A stretch of DNA of 64,000 nucleotides from Phoronis australis (lineage: Eukaryota > Phoronida > Phoronidae): contig NMRA01000224.1 of the NCBI GenBank assembly GCA_002633005.1, forward strand, positions 590,281 to 654,280, given 5' to 3'. Positions 24,301-36,580 of the stretch are shown here, piece by piece. A program made the translations under genes and the position numbers. Position 1 is the stretch's first letter, and every line of letters starts with the position of its first letter. The notes beneath the pieces are model-generated. The model saw only the letters and a program-made list of their open reading frames with translations, searched no databases and was not told the DNA's origin.

Positions 24301-26581
24301 TGGCATTGAGGCATGTGTTGTTTGTGTCGTTAGTACAATAGCCTGCTCCTTGCGGTTCGATTTCCAATATCTATCATAATAGTCTTGTTATTGGTCTAGG
24401 CGTGCTTGTCAGGAAGAGCAAACATACCCAGTTACCTCATGGTTGACTTAAGTTCTTGTTTGAAAATTCAATTTTAATTGTCAGCGCACAGTCCTTCAGT
24501 CGTTTTGACGTATATGGTTGCATCTTCTGAATTTTTTATTATACTGTTTGACGGTGTCATCAAAACATAGACTTGAAACTCAGAAATCCAAAAAACTGAT
24601 ATCTTCAGTACCTCCAAAGATTCGGGCAAAAGTTATGGAAATACGGGAGAGAGATGGGGTAGCGCAACACCCAACAAAAGTACACGGCAAACAATAGAGA
24701 AACCGCATCGACAGCGAACCGTAAATAGAGGTAAATGAAATGTAAAGAGAACCTGAGTTCAGTGTGCCACGTAAAAGTGTCATAGAATAAAGACATGCCC
24801 CCCCCCCAAGCACTATGCATTTGCAATGCTATTAAAACCACAGAATGTTCATTGAAATAGCAATGAAAGGTTGCAATTCATGATGACCACTGTTTGTGAA
24901 TAGTATCGATGGGGTCGAAATTATCGATATTTTCGCCCAAAGAATCCGAGACTACAGTGTTTCATTTGAAGATCGTTAATAGGGAAGCATAATTTCTGAA
25001 ACGTGGAGTTTTCGTACGAAATTAGCTGTGTGGATTAGACTGTCACACGCTCTTTTTAGACTTATTATCTGTAAGTTTTACCAAGGGATTTCATCGAGGT
25101 TCTCAAAGTATTGACAGTCGAAAATAATTATTTCTTGGTTTCTTTAAATACGAGTTGAACGCTAAAACTTTAACAGCTTATCATTGGAGTTCGCCAGAAT
25201 TCATTTTAATATGGCTACGCTCTGAAAATTTCTTGGGGGATGCCCCAATCTCACCGTGGGTACATGGCTCGACTGGCATGAGGAGTCTTCCTGAGCCGGA
25301 TTCCCATTTATTGTTTGGTTGTGTTCAACGCCTTGACGTTATAGAACTGTCCATCTGCTGCTCTAGTATGTACTCATTGTTGTCTATGAAGCTCTTACCT
25401 TTCGAGAAACTCTTTGAAACGCTTACCTTTCGAGAAACTCTCTCTGCATCATGTTAGGTAAGAACTTCATAAAACTAAGTTTAAGTCAAACCATTTTTTT
25501 CAAAATAACGAGAAGAATAGACTCTTAGCTTTCATAATTTCTGGTGTTGCGTCAACAAAATTGATACCACAGGACATGGATGGTTACGTAATAAATGCAA
25601 GGGCTGAATTTGGTACGATTCTTCCTTTTTATCACATTCTTTTTTATAAACTGGTAAAATCAAAAAACCGCTGAGCCCACGTGAAAGTCAATACAAAGTC
25701 AATTCAAGTTCTAGGTAGCACAAGTGTACTGAACTCGTGGTCGGCTTTGGACTGCATTAATGAATTTATAACCGGAGCGATATGTTTATGGTAATTAATT
25801 GGACAGCCTATAACACTATACGCCTAGTCTTCGCCTGTGCATTTTCACCAAATCGATGAGTCTGCGACTACTTAGTCCATGAACAGTTCCTGCCCTCACG
25901 TGCTCATGTAGTATTTACTCTATACGATAAATGCACCACGTGTGCTCATGGTCAAATCAACTTCCAGTTTCACGAAAGTGTTATCTTAGACGGATGACTA
26001 GTAGAACCAGCGAAGTCATCCTCGCACACCCAGTGTCAAAAAAGTCATCGGTTTTAACAGGCTCGGTCAATCTTTCCCAAACTGAACTGAGTTCATATTC
26101 CTCGCACCTCTCAATCAATTTACGTCGATGGTACACACATGCTGTCACGTCAAGAAAAGTTTTGGAGACCAGCGTATTACAGTAAATTCGAACTTTTCAT
26201 GATTTTCGCTTTTAAGCCGTACGTATAGGAGAAAGTGCAGCTTTAAGTACGACTGTTCGAAGCAGCTGCGTGTTTGGAGGTAACAGACAAACTGAGACCT
26301 TTGCTAACAGTGATACATGTAGGTGATTTTTCGGTGTATGGGATCATCTAAAATTCCAACGGTTTTGTAGCAAGGCGATTGTTCTCTCCTCAAACACCTG
26401 TGAAGGACACAGACTGTTAAAGGTTGACCAAGGTACACAAACTTATTCAGACAAGTCAATTTCATATTAACCTGCATTTTGTCTTGTGGTGTTTTATTAA
26501 TGAATTGGTTACTTTTTCTTGTAGAATGGTTGCTATTGGTAATGATTAAAGAACGAGGTTGGTCTCGGACTACGTTTCATC
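21386..26581. other. Interval between foldback and receptor gene
   Basis: No gene is supported. Open frames of 60-100 codons at 23085-23381, 24580-24841, 25155-25457 and 25931-26185 lack domains and splice context. A short direct repeat (CTTACCTTTCGAGAAACTCT) occurs twice at about 25394-25440. The receptor promoter must lie in the right end of this interval or further upstream, but I see no TATA box or clear initiator before the ATG at 26582. Confidence 0.5.
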
Positions 26582-26644
26582 ATGGCGACTTCATGCACGT
26601 TGCTCATCTGTGTGGTAATTTTTGGAGTCAGTGGCGTAACGGCG
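26582..26644 (+). CDS. PTHR: Receptor exon 1: signal peptide
   Basis: This exon starts with an ATG in good context (ATCATGG) and encodes 21 residues with a hydrophobic core, LLICVVIFGV, ending in an alanine. It is a signal peptide that targets the receptor to the secretory pathway. The exon ends in phase 0 at a strong donor, GTAAGT. A second GTAAGA donor lies four bases further on and would give phase 1; it could join exon 3 directly in frame and skip exon 2. The one-exon signal peptide matches exon S of vertebrate PTH receptors. No TATA box is evident upstream, and the extent of the 5' UTR is unknown. Confidence 0.8.
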
Positions 26645-26666
26645 GTAAGTAAGACATTTGTCTTCA

Positions 26667-26798
26667 ATACCAGCCTGCTAAGTTGTAAAGAAACAAGCAC
26701 TGTCTCTCAAATATCAGCGTGCTAAGTTCTAAAGAAACAAACGCTGCCTCTCGAATATCAGTGTGCTAAGCTCTAAAGAAAAAAACTCTGTCTCTCGA
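26667..26798. repeat. 44-base tandem repeat, three units
   Basis: Three units begin at 26667, 26711 and 26755. Each follows ATA-CAG-GTGCTAAG, then T-TAAAGAAACAA, then GCTG-CTCTCGA. The array starts 22 bases after exon 1 of the receptor, at the very 5' end of intron 1. Confidence 0.92.
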
Positions 26799-29700
26799 AT
26801 ACCCTGGGTCACTTTTCATGAAACTGTTTCTGTTTTAACTTTGACCAAAGTCAGGCATACTTAAGACCAATCTGTCTTAGCCTCGTTTCATGAAATTTCT
26901 TAAGACCAAAATTAAGATCGAAATCGGTCGCGGTTAGACTGCAATCACTATAAACTGTCCAAGAACAAGATTCGCCAATATTTTTCTCAATGTTTCACAA
27001 TCTGAAGGCTCAAACAATATCGAAATGATGAGGCGTCTGCATTCGATTGGAGAGAACCGGCGAAGCACCGTAGAGACACCTGTAGTGCGACCTATTTGTT
27101 ATTGCGCATTTGAAGTGATACTTTAGTTATGCCAGGGGTTTCTCACGTAGCGAGGTCCCAACTGCATCCAAAATGTTGTGTATAATTTTTCATCGCACAT
27201 CTTTTTACGTAGTTTTGCGATTTAGCAAGAGGTGGCAAAAGCGTAGTTAGTCTCGTTGGTTCCCTGCGTGCCGCTAGGTGGTCAGTAGTCCTGAGCACGC
27301 AGGTAGCACTTAATTTTCCTCGGGAAATTTTTGTGCACCGGCGTTTTTGATTGGCCTGTCGAATTTTCAACAGGCAGTGCTTTACGAAAACAAACGTGCA
27401 TGACTGATGAACTGAAGTGTAAATGTGGTCTGTTGTAAAGACCAATCGATGCTTAAAATTTACGTTTAGGAAATGTGAATCCTAGAAATTGTAGCTGCGC
27501 CTATACGGAGTGCATCTTTCTACTGTCGACGACATTTGTTTACGATACTGTCGTGTATTCATACAGTATGAATAACACACCGGTTAAATCTGCCAGATAT
27601 GTGTTTATTTTACATGTATGTGCATCACGCACGCGGCTATTGAACATCACTGCAGAAACGAAATAGTTGCTGCGACGCCACTTGCATGACAAGGCGAAAA
27701 ATCTTGGTCCGCCATTTTTTCACGGTGTTGTAAAGATAACCAATAACTGCTGCATCAACCAATGCAAAAGCGCGTGCCACTGCGTGATACTGCCTGCTGG
27801 GTGGGCAGACACGTAGGGAACCAGCAGGGTAGTTAGAATGCTCTCCTTATGCAAAAACCGACGTTGTATTCATAGAACGGTCTTTTATAAATTTTTATCT
27901 TTGGTCTTGACTCACTTTTCATGAAACATAACGTTAATAGGCCTACGCACTCTCTGACCAGATCATTTGATCGATGAGTTTAAATAAAGGCCTAAAACAG
28001 TTGTCGACATTTTTAACAATACCCATTTGCATGTTAACCACGTGAATTGTGTTACTTCCTAGCATGAGAGAACTGGCAAGACGGCGAAATCTCAGTACTG
28101 TGACGTCACTCTTTCTGTCCCCATTGTATTGGCCCATAATCGTGTGTTCTAAAGAAAGGTAGCAAGCCCCATTAGAAACCCGAAAACGTGTACCTGATTT
28201 TAATAGCCATTTTCCAATAAAGCCGTAACTGAAATTCTCCACTGTCGCTAGACGGCGGTCCATAGTTGGTGGACTGACATTTCTTTCGTAAGCCAACACC
28301 CCACTGTGTGTTAACGTACCTAGATCCGATCACTGTTATCTTCTTTCAGACGGAAAAACAATGACATTATCGTGTAATACCGTGCATCATAAGCTATGTC
28401 AAGAGTTCATTTCTGCTTTTGATGACCCGGACTTTATGTATGATATTTATTAATTCACTTACTCTTAAATTTGCCAATCCAGATTCAAGAACGGTTCTTT
28501 GCAGAACGGTTTTCGAGTGGACTCACGAATTATCGTCGATTTCCACCGTGGTGCTTAGAACTTGTTGATGAGTCTTCTTGTACTGACTGGGTGGACAGCG
28601 TTCTGCATGCGTGTGTGGTTATTGGTTTGATAGATCCGCAGTGCTTTTTTTAATAAAATCTTTAATACTATCACGGCGTAAAAATTGCCACTGACGGGCG
28701 TCGGGGACATACACTGTACAATAATGTACAGCATCTCAAAGAGCGCTAGACCGGCAATTTAGAGACCTGCGGCTCGATTACCAGTTGGGGTTCCTGATTT
28801 TTCAGTGTTTATTTGATATAAGTATCTCAAACTGCTTGTCGATGAAAGAAATTGTGCATTTCGTTCCTGTCAAGAGATCCAGAGTGCATACCTGAGTGAG
28901 AAATTCGGTCCCGCGAAAGTCTCAATGCATGTAGAACGAGATGTAGAACATTTCTTATGTTGGAAATAGACTACACGGTTTGGAATTGGGTATGCGTACA
29001 TGTAGGCATGCGCAATAACTTGTTAGACAAGCCAATTTTTACATTGCGCTCTGTATGGGGACCTGGTAATAAAATGTAGATTTCTCTTAAAGTAGCGATT
29101 TAGTGACGAAAACAGCCGTACGTGAATATTGCGGCAATGTCTGGAACTTAACATTCGGATTAGTCATAAAGCTGCTTTTATATCTCGGATATCAACTTGG
29201 TTGCCAACCAGGTGCCGTGATGATCGGTGACAATATATAACTTGCCATTGAGATGTCATTTAAGTCTTCATTTGCTTGTTATTTCTCCGTATCGAGTCTA
29301 TGTGACGTTATGAATTGTGACTTTGTGGCGGACTCAATGAAAATTTGAGTGACTTTCCCAATTACTGCATCATGACTGACACCAGTCAGACAATTAAGAG
29401 AACGGAGTTTGTCAGAAAAGAGAAATGATTTTGTAGTAATGCAGAGTATTGACACAATTGTTGCTGTACAAAATCCGTGGACGTTGGATCCCTGTATTGT
29501 TGAAACAGGTTTCATTTTTTGATTTGATTGAAAGCGAACAGCTTCTGCCGCATTAAAACTGATGTCCGCACACAGATAACTCCTGTGTTATTTCCATTGT
29601 ATTCATTTGCCCTGAGCGAGAGACTAAGTGTTTATCTTCCCAGTAACACAGAACTCCCACACCTGCTATTGGATACTACCACAATAAGGCCATTGATTTT

Positions 29701-32700
29701 CAGTAATTGGACTAACATCCTGAAAAAGTGTGATTTTATTTGATCTATGAATAAATATTTTTGCCTAGTTCACCCCTTGAAAATTAATCTGTCATACCTG
29801 TAAAATTCATTTCGAAAAGGTAAAAGAAATATTCATGAAACTCTCAATAATGGGTTATATCCCCTCACTTGACGAAGTAATTATGTATTTTTGCTCGACG
29901 GGAACATTTCATGAAACTTCAATAATCTCTGGTACAAGCATATCCGCTTGCGTTGTCTACACCAGTGAAGAATTCATTCCGTGCATACTGCATGTTTTAT
30001 GACATTTTTGAAACTCTTAACAATGGTAATATTTACAGTAAGGTAAGATAACATACCATCTGCCTTGGAGTGCAGTGGCCAATTTAACCGAGTTAATAGT
30101 TTTCAAGCGAGCTTTACACCAGTTAGAAAGTTCGAGTGCCAAACCCGTTTGTTTTGGCAGTTTCACTCCTCCTTTTTCAGAGAACCCAATAAAAGTTGGA
30201 GTGGCATCAGACGGCGAATGTCTTTTCAATGTTGAGATCTCGGATGATTTTTAATCATTATACTTCTTGAAACGTACGCACAAGTTCACCAGTTGTCTAC
30301 GCGTTACTGGTTGCTGCAATAACTATTTTCTCAATGGATGGAACTGCATTCAAACTGATGGTGTAATAAATTCACAAAACGTACCGATAATGCCGTAGAT
30401 GAAGTAATGTCCCACGAGACATTATTCCGCATTTTGACTGAGACCAAAGGTCGAGGTCGATACGCAGAAAAAATGTCGAGTGGGATATCTATTCATCTAC
30501 GCCAATCGAGGTACGTTTTGAATTGATCCCATACTCTTCGAATTCCTAAGTTTCTTTCATTTTTTGGCAGAGTTTTAAATACTTCACCCAGACTGTTGAC
30601 ATCCCATATTTTTGTAAAGTTACGCGTTAGGTTACAAGTTTTCTCTAGTAAAAGAAACCGTTTTAAATTTAACGATTTATTTCTTGAAAAGAGATAATAA
30701 AGATGAAAACAACGATGATTGTGCTTTAAACTTGTAAAATTTCCTGAAAATAGTTGAATAACAACATTTGATATTGTAGTTACTGAGGAATCGGCGTCTG
30801 GGTTGCAGACAATGTAATATTTAGCAATTGAAAACTGAGACAAAAGTGTCATATAACAGTTTTGTTCCAGATGTTACGTTTGTGACCTGATTGCATGTTT
30901 AGTGTTTTTTTATAGTACTTCAATTGTATTACTTAAACTATTTTGGGAAAGTTTGATGAACCAACCGGCTAACTACGTCGAGTCGAAATTGACCGATATT
31001 TTGAACTTTCCATGTCAGAGTGCTGTGTTGAAGTAGTCCGGGAGGGGAATATGGAGAACTACATGTAAATCACATGGCCGTATTGCAATCGACTGATTCA
31101 ACGCGTATGAGATAAATACCGTTGTACATGGATAGAATACGACTAGGCCTGCTGAGTTCAAAGAAAAACAACTCAACGTTTCTATTTTCTAAAACACGTC
31201 TTGCGTATGAGCATGGCTATTGCCGAAAGGAAAATATGGGGAGCCTTTATTTACCTTCCACTATCACCAGTATAAGCCAAGGTCAGACATGCCTATGCAC
31301 TTTTCAAGACTCGGAACCTTAAAAAACGCCGACTGGGATGTACGGAGCTATTATACGAAGGCCGTCGCTTACAAAGCTGTGGACCATCCAATCAGGCTGG
31401 TCCGAATGTTATTTAGTCTAGTGGGATTGTGTTGCAGCATTTTCGTTATGGTAATTTCAGTTTTCAAGGCTGCGGAAACAAATTGGTATAATTATCCTCG
31501 GCAGAACTCATCAAATCGTAGGAACGTAACTTTGGAACATGAATGTATCCCAAAATAGACCGTGGCAATCGACTTAGACACCTGCCTAACTGTCGTTTTG
31601 GTAATTAAAATCGTCTACGCCCTTGCTCTTCTTAACATTAACCTAAATTAACCTAACCTAACGACTCGCGAGAGTTTACACTCCGGTTATATTTAGACAG
31701 TCGGTGGCCTGCTACAAGGAAGCTACATAAAAGTCGCACAGTCTCAACTGGTTATTTTAAAACTACTAAATACCGTGTGTTTACACGTAATGACTGATGG
31801 AGCTAATGTATAACCAATTCCTTTTACAAACTTCGTGGACTTTCGACATTATGACACAGCTCGGCTATAGGCCTACATGTAACTTTACTTAAATCCTCTA
31901 TAAACTGACTGTAGGCGTAAAATAAGCGAATCTCATGAACACATCAACTGACTTCATGCTATATTGAAATATCAAGTCATCGATGGATAAATTATCATAT
32001 CTATGTATGCGGATTTATGGGGAAACAGGCGGCCCACTTTTGTGTACACGAACGAAAAAAAGTCATGCCCTGAGCATGCTGTGTTTTTAGTTCTAACGTG
32101 CTGGAACGCAAAAACTCACAAAAATACTTTTAATCAGATGGTGGCGAATATTCTTCTCAGAGGTGCTAACATGAAAGTTTTCTACTTTGAATATTGCAAA
32201 AATTTCTAGAAAATATCGTTAGATTCATTATTTTTAACTCACAGACGAAGTATTTACTCTTTCATTCCACTAAGTACAGTTTTCACATTCTAATTCCTAA
32301 TAATACATTTGCGCGCATGCGCTCAAAGAATTATTCAGTAAGCACTTCCCAAGTGAGTAGTCGTCGTTTTTTTACATCAAAGGGGACTGCATTACGTTTA
32401 TGTCTTGCAGTACCAAATAAGGAGACGTACATGTGCTTTGCCTTGTGAGTGAAATATCGACGAGGTGACGTGCAGTTGACAGACCGCTTTTTTGAAATTT
32501 GGAACAAGAGAAAAAATTTTTGACACCAACGGAAATTCAAAATCTTTACGAACAAATTGTAAATATACCTGGTGAACAGTATGACTTCAGTTTCACCACT
32601 CAACTGCTTTCCGTCAGTGGCCTGCTGCCTTTGTTTCTTGCCGGGTGCAATGATCGAGACCTTCGATAATTAACGCTCGTTTCTGTTTTAACTGTTTTGT

Positions 32701-32783
32701 CTCTCTTTTACCAAATGAACTCTTTGGGGACAATACCCTCTCAGAACCGCATAATTTAAAGTTAATCATTGAATACTTTGTAG
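26799..32783. other. Intron 1 remainder
   Basis: This is non-coding as far as I can tell. At 26810-26945 and about 27890-27930 there are words shared with a dispersed repeat (CACTTTTCATGAAAC, TTAAGACCAAAATTAAG). A tRNA-like segment lies at 28726-28796. A frame at 28350-28445 after a good acceptor looks briefly coding (KLCQEFISAFDDPDFM) but cannot be joined to the receptor in phase. A 112-codon plus-strand frame at 31220-31558 includes one hydrophobic stretch but starts without a convincing ATG. Confidence 0.5.
28726..28796 (+). repeat. tRNA-derived sequence
   Basis: CTCAAAGAGCGCTAGAC resembles the tRNA A box with a shortened D-loop, and GCGGCTCGATTACC resembles a B box. The anticodon arm CTAGA-CCGGCAA-TTTAG forms a five-pair stem with a seven-base loop, which would place GGC (Ala) as anticodon. 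Position 33 is C instead of U, and the acceptor and T stems do not pair. It is therefore a tRNA pseudogene or SINE head. Confidence 0.5.
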
Positions 32784-32883
32784 AAAATTGTCGACCTTTC
32801 CATCGATAAGCAACACTGGATGTTAAGTGAAGCCCGCCTCAAGTGTAAACTCAAGATGAACTCTGACCCCTACCCTAAAACAG
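32784..32883 (+). CDS. PTHR: Receptor exon 2: N-terminal helix with first ectodomain cysteine
   Basis: This exon encodes residues 22-54 and the first base of Gly55. It starts after CTTTGTAG in phase 0 and ends in phase 1 at ACAG/GTGAGC, exactly the phases its neighbours need. It begins KIVDLSIDKQ and continues through SEARLKCKLK, an amphipathic stretch that carries Cys42. In this family that cysteine pairs with one in the next exons and holds the N-terminal hormone-contact helix. The VD near the start and the spacing to the cysteine resemble exon E1 of PTH1R. The exon lies in an otherwise repeat-filled 12.5 kb interval and the region has no long open frame, so it is easily missed. Confidence 0.82.
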
Positions 32884-33808
32884 GTGAGCCTCTTTCACAA
32901 CTCTGTTGGTACAAGATCTATTTCTAGTATTGGCAGAGAATAACCTAACACTCTTACCTCCACATTTTTAAATTGTGGAAGATACAACTCAAATTACCAC
33001 GAACAGCAAACAAACTGCAATGGCCGTCCTGGAAGCACCAGACGCTCTGTTCCCGATTGTTGCAATTTTTTGTTTTATTTTGTCATGTGCATCAACACTA
33101 CGTGGTCATTATCTTAACCATCTTATCAAAAACGAGTTTGTGTGTATTACTTAGCGAACCATCTGCATAATTGCAGCCAACGCGACTATCATCGACGAGT
33201 CAGTCAGGAACCTCGATTGATGTACGACACTGATTGTGGCCTGACGTCGATGTTGATAAACGCTTATAATGTGTAAAAAATAGTGGTTTTGTGTGAGGTT
33301 CTAGGAATATACAAATTAATTGAGAAATGTAACTAAGAATAACTGGGGCATCACACGCCAACCACACGAGCAATATTTTGATTACACAAAACGACATATT
33401 TTGAATGATTTTGAAATCTTCCATTGGTCCATGTGTCTTCTTAATCACGTATTTTTTTTAAAATGCTTTCGAGAGATTTGCGGATCATGTAAGTTCTTAC
33501 TTGCACGCTTGGACTTGTGTAAAGTTCATTGTTAAAACAAATTAGCTAGCGCTCAGCTGACGATATTCACGTTGAAAGCAATATTGCTGCCATCTAGTTG
33601 GGAAATACATTGATTACTTGCCCGAAATGCAAACGTTATCCCGTAAAGAATGTTCTGTTTCATGAAAGTTGATTGAATGGTTAGTCGGACATTTTGTCTT
33701 GCGCACCGCGTAACTATTCCTGAAAATATTTTAAATTCAGTTTAGAATATATCACCAATAGTAAACAATTGCGTAAGTTATTGCCACACCGTGGTGTAGC
33801 TACTATTA
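32884..33808. other. Intron 2, first part
   Basis: No gene or named repeat is visible. Open frames on both strands (33200-33535) overlap and look like chance frames. Confidence 0.5.
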
Positions 33809-33925
33809 CACTGCCAAAACATCAGGCGTACATGTATTATTAAATGACACTGCCAAAACATCAGGTGTACATGTATTATTAAATGACACTGCCAAAACAT
33901 CAGGCGTACATGTATTATTAAATGA
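33809..33925. repeat. 39-base tandem repeat, three units
   Basis: Three units of CACTGCCAAAACATCAGG, then C/TGTACATGTATTATTAAATGA, are identical except for one C/T difference. Because 39 is divisible by three, the minus strand shows a repeated peptide frame, which is an artefact. Confidence 0.97.
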
Positions 33926-34012
33926 CACAAAAGCGTTTGACTTTAACCTCGTGTCAGTCGTAAGCTGTCCTTGATTGACTTTGCCAGTACCCAAGGTCAA
34001 CCTGTTAAAACA

Positions 34013-34495
34013 TCTGAGTAAAGTTCAATAGCTGCCTTGCGGCGAGAAAAATCTAGCAAAAATCACGAGCTGTTATTGGAAATACACGACAGTATCTAGC
34101 GGAATCTTGCAGATCTTTCTTTTCTAGCGAGGTATTACTGTTATTGAACTCGACTCATACTGGTTTGCAATCCAGAAAATTCCATTAAGAACAAATCAGG
34201 ACAGAGTTCAGTATAGCTATCTCGCGTCTAGAAAAATCTCTAGCAGCCAAACTCACGTGTTTTCATTAAAAATATTCAGTAATATTTCTCGTAATCTTTC
34301 GAAGTGTCGCTTTTCTAGCGAGGTGCTAGCGTATCAAGGGCAGAGTTATTCAGTAACGCGCTAGGACTTACGCAAGGACCCCGCTAAAATCTAGCCAACA
34401 TCACTTGATCTCATTTAAAATACATGGCAATATATCACGTAATCTCGCGAAGTCTTGCTTTTTAGCGAGGTCCTAGCGTTGCATGAACTCTACTC
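34013..34495. repeat. Diverged tandem repeat, three units of about 150 bases
   Basis: Three blocks (about 34013-34150, 34190-34335 and 34336-34495) share the order AAATCTAGC, a CA-rich segment ending in CACG or CACTTG, ATT-AAATA, then CGTAATCT-GCGAAGT, CTTTTCTAGCGAGGT and a GTTCA or GAACT end. Identity looks moderate, so this is an old local duplication. Confidence 0.65.
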
Positions 34496-34503
34496 TGATG
34501 TTT

Positions 34504-34964
34504 CACCCGTTCCAAACGCCGTAACACCATTCAAGAGTCTGTTAAATGCAAGCCGTTACATGCTTGCAGCTCAATGTAATATATTACTACAGTACGTTAT
34601 ACACTGTAACACGTTTCAACAAGCCCACAATGAGACGGCCTTTTTTGAGCAACGAGAACAAGTGCGAAGTCGCGACACCTAAGAGTTCGGGAATAGCGGT
34701 ACTTTCATCTGAGGCTGGCACTTTGTAAATTCGGCGCAAAATACAGATTTCCGCTAGTCTCGAAGCTGAATATAAGCCAAAATCTTGGCAACAAGAGTAA
34801 AAAATCTACTTCATCCCGGAGCTCACTGTAACACGCATGTAAGACTCGTTGAAGAGTGTTACGGTGTATAATGTATTGTAGTAATATATTACAGTGAGCT
34901 GCAAGCATGTAACGGCTTGCATTTAATAGACTCTTGAATGGTGTTACGGCGTTTTGAATGGGTG
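34504..34964. mobile_element. Foldback/MITE with about 117-base inverted arms
   Basis: The left arm at 34504-34620 includes CGCCGTAACACCATTCAAGA and GCAAGCCGTTACATGCTTGC. The same words appear reversed in the right arm at 34848-34964. The centre is about 230 bases with no gene. The arms match nearly throughout, so the insertion is fairly recent. The element abuts the tandem repeat ending at 34495. Confidence 0.85.
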
Positions 34965-36317
34965 GATGTTTCAGCCGGTTCACTAGGCGGGAACGGCGAG
35001 GTTAATCAAATGTACCATATTTCATGAATCATGCTGCTGGTGTTATGTGACTTTTATTGGACGTCATATGATGGAGGATCCGTTAGTAACTACAAGGACC
35101 AGTTTTTAAAGTAAGGTCCAATGAGTTTTTGTAGTATTTGAAGTTATTAAATAGCCAAGGACTGTTCATGTTTTCTCTTGGACAAGTTTTGCTGCAGGTT
35201 TACCCATGGAGCATCTCATGCTTTGACTCCACCAAATCTCGAAAACATGTTGTGTTCTATTCTATTCAAAGTGGGTTGACGTATAGTTGATTGCACATGT
35301 GAATTCTCAGAAAAGTTCACTATACATCAATACGCTCGGCTGAGCAAATTACTTGTTTATTTATTCTATATTCAGGAATTTACATAGTGTTTACGATAGG
35401 GTCGTGTTTACAGTAGTGTGAAACGTATAGACGGCAAGGTTAAATTGATGAACTGAATACGATATTCATGGACAAATTAGCGAACTTGGCATGGCTTCGT
35501 CATTTTCGATTGGTTAAGTGTACAGTTCCGGTAAATGAATTTGTTCAATTGTCACTTGTGGCCACGACAAACAAAACGATTACTCGTCAACGTTTATGCT
35601 TCCATTATCACAAGTGTAGGAGGCGGATCCACATGGGTCACGCACCTCCCAAATAGTGAATTTAGGGACAGCCTCTTCCCCCCTTTAAAAATGAACGAAG
35701 TAATGGATGGAGCGGGAGAGTCGTGCCCCATATAATTTGCAGGCGTGCGACTGAAATCTTCGAGGCCTCCGGCGCATGCGTCGGAAATAAAGTTGCTGTG
35801 AAGCATGTAGAAGCGAGAACTATTTGAAGCACGTTAGGCAACTACCAGCGGTGGATTCTTTGTTTCCGGTCTGACTAGGTCATTTTGTAAGGAGCTCCCC
35901 AGTTTTAGAAAATTGCAGCATGTTCAGTATGTTTCACCAGCACTCTCTTAAACATGGGTTCTTATTCACACATATATACATGTACTTTGAAAAATTCTGA
36001 AAAAAAAATGTTACCAGCATGGATTTTCCAGAGCATGCAGTTAGTTGGGAACATAATTTTAGGGAAGGCAACGTTATCGTTTCGTCAGGGACCCTTCTCT
36101 GCAAACGAGTAATCTCTCGCGCTCTTTTTGTTTATTTTTTTCTCGAATAGTATACATTCGATATAAATCCCAGCTCTTGGAGGTGGCCTGCTAATCGCAA
36201 ACATAGCTACCATGTTACCGTTTTTATTTATAACTTTTTTCTTAAGGGTTCATTAACTGAGGGGCCATAATGATAGAATCAGTTGATTGATTTCCCTGTT
36301 TTTTGTGAAATCATGCA
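34965..36317. other. Intron 2, middle part
   Basis: No gene or named repeat recognised. Frames at 35468-35806 overlap on both strands and lack features. Confidence 0.5.
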
Positions 36318-36429
36318 TGTTTCAGTTTCATATAAGCATTGCTTAGGATGAGAATAATTCATTTTGAAACAGAACGCAGAATAATACACGTCTACATGGC
36401 AACTCACCTCGCGCCAATCCCAACTTAGT

Positions 36430-36580
36430 AAAGAGCTCAGGCGACGAATACTTCACGGGTTGGATCGTTAGGTTTCATAGGCTATCAGTTCGAAACGGAG
36501 TACACTGATCAAGAAATACTAGAGAGGCGCCGTGAACATGCACAGGCAACGGAACGTATGGATAGTTCTTTGGCAAGCTG
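36430..36580 (+). pseudogene. GYQFE-type frame of the THAP element, right copy
   Basis: The plus strand reads LGFIGYQFETEYTDQEILER, then RREHAQATERMDSSLAS, and matches the minus-strand frame of the left copy. A frameshift near 36465 separates it from the upstream part (SSGDEYFTGW). It ends within the 3' end of the oppositely oriented THAP frame. Confidence 0.4.

Noticed and set aside
24580-24841. Possible transposase fragment (VMEIRERDGVAQHP on the plus strand)
   Set aside because: A short protein-like phrase with stops soon after. I could not match it to a family with confidence.
28350-28450. Candidate receptor exon with KLCQEFISAF after a good acceptor
   Set aside because: It needs phase 1 at its start and has only a weak donor in phase 2, so it cannot join exons 1 and 3. 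The exon at 32784 fits all constraints.
31220-31558. 112-codon frame with one hydrophobic segment
   Set aside because: It lies inside intron 1, begins at a non-ATG codon, and shows no family likeness. The hydrophobic run alone is not enough.
32411-32444. Possible 34-base exon between good splice sites
   Set aside because: The phases fit and it contains a cysteine, but it is too short for the ectodomain helix and adds an odd cysteine. The exon at 32784-32883 explains the gene better.
33809-33925. CRISPR-like array
   Set aside because: The three 39-base units are contiguous with no spacers, so this is an ordinary tandem repeat.
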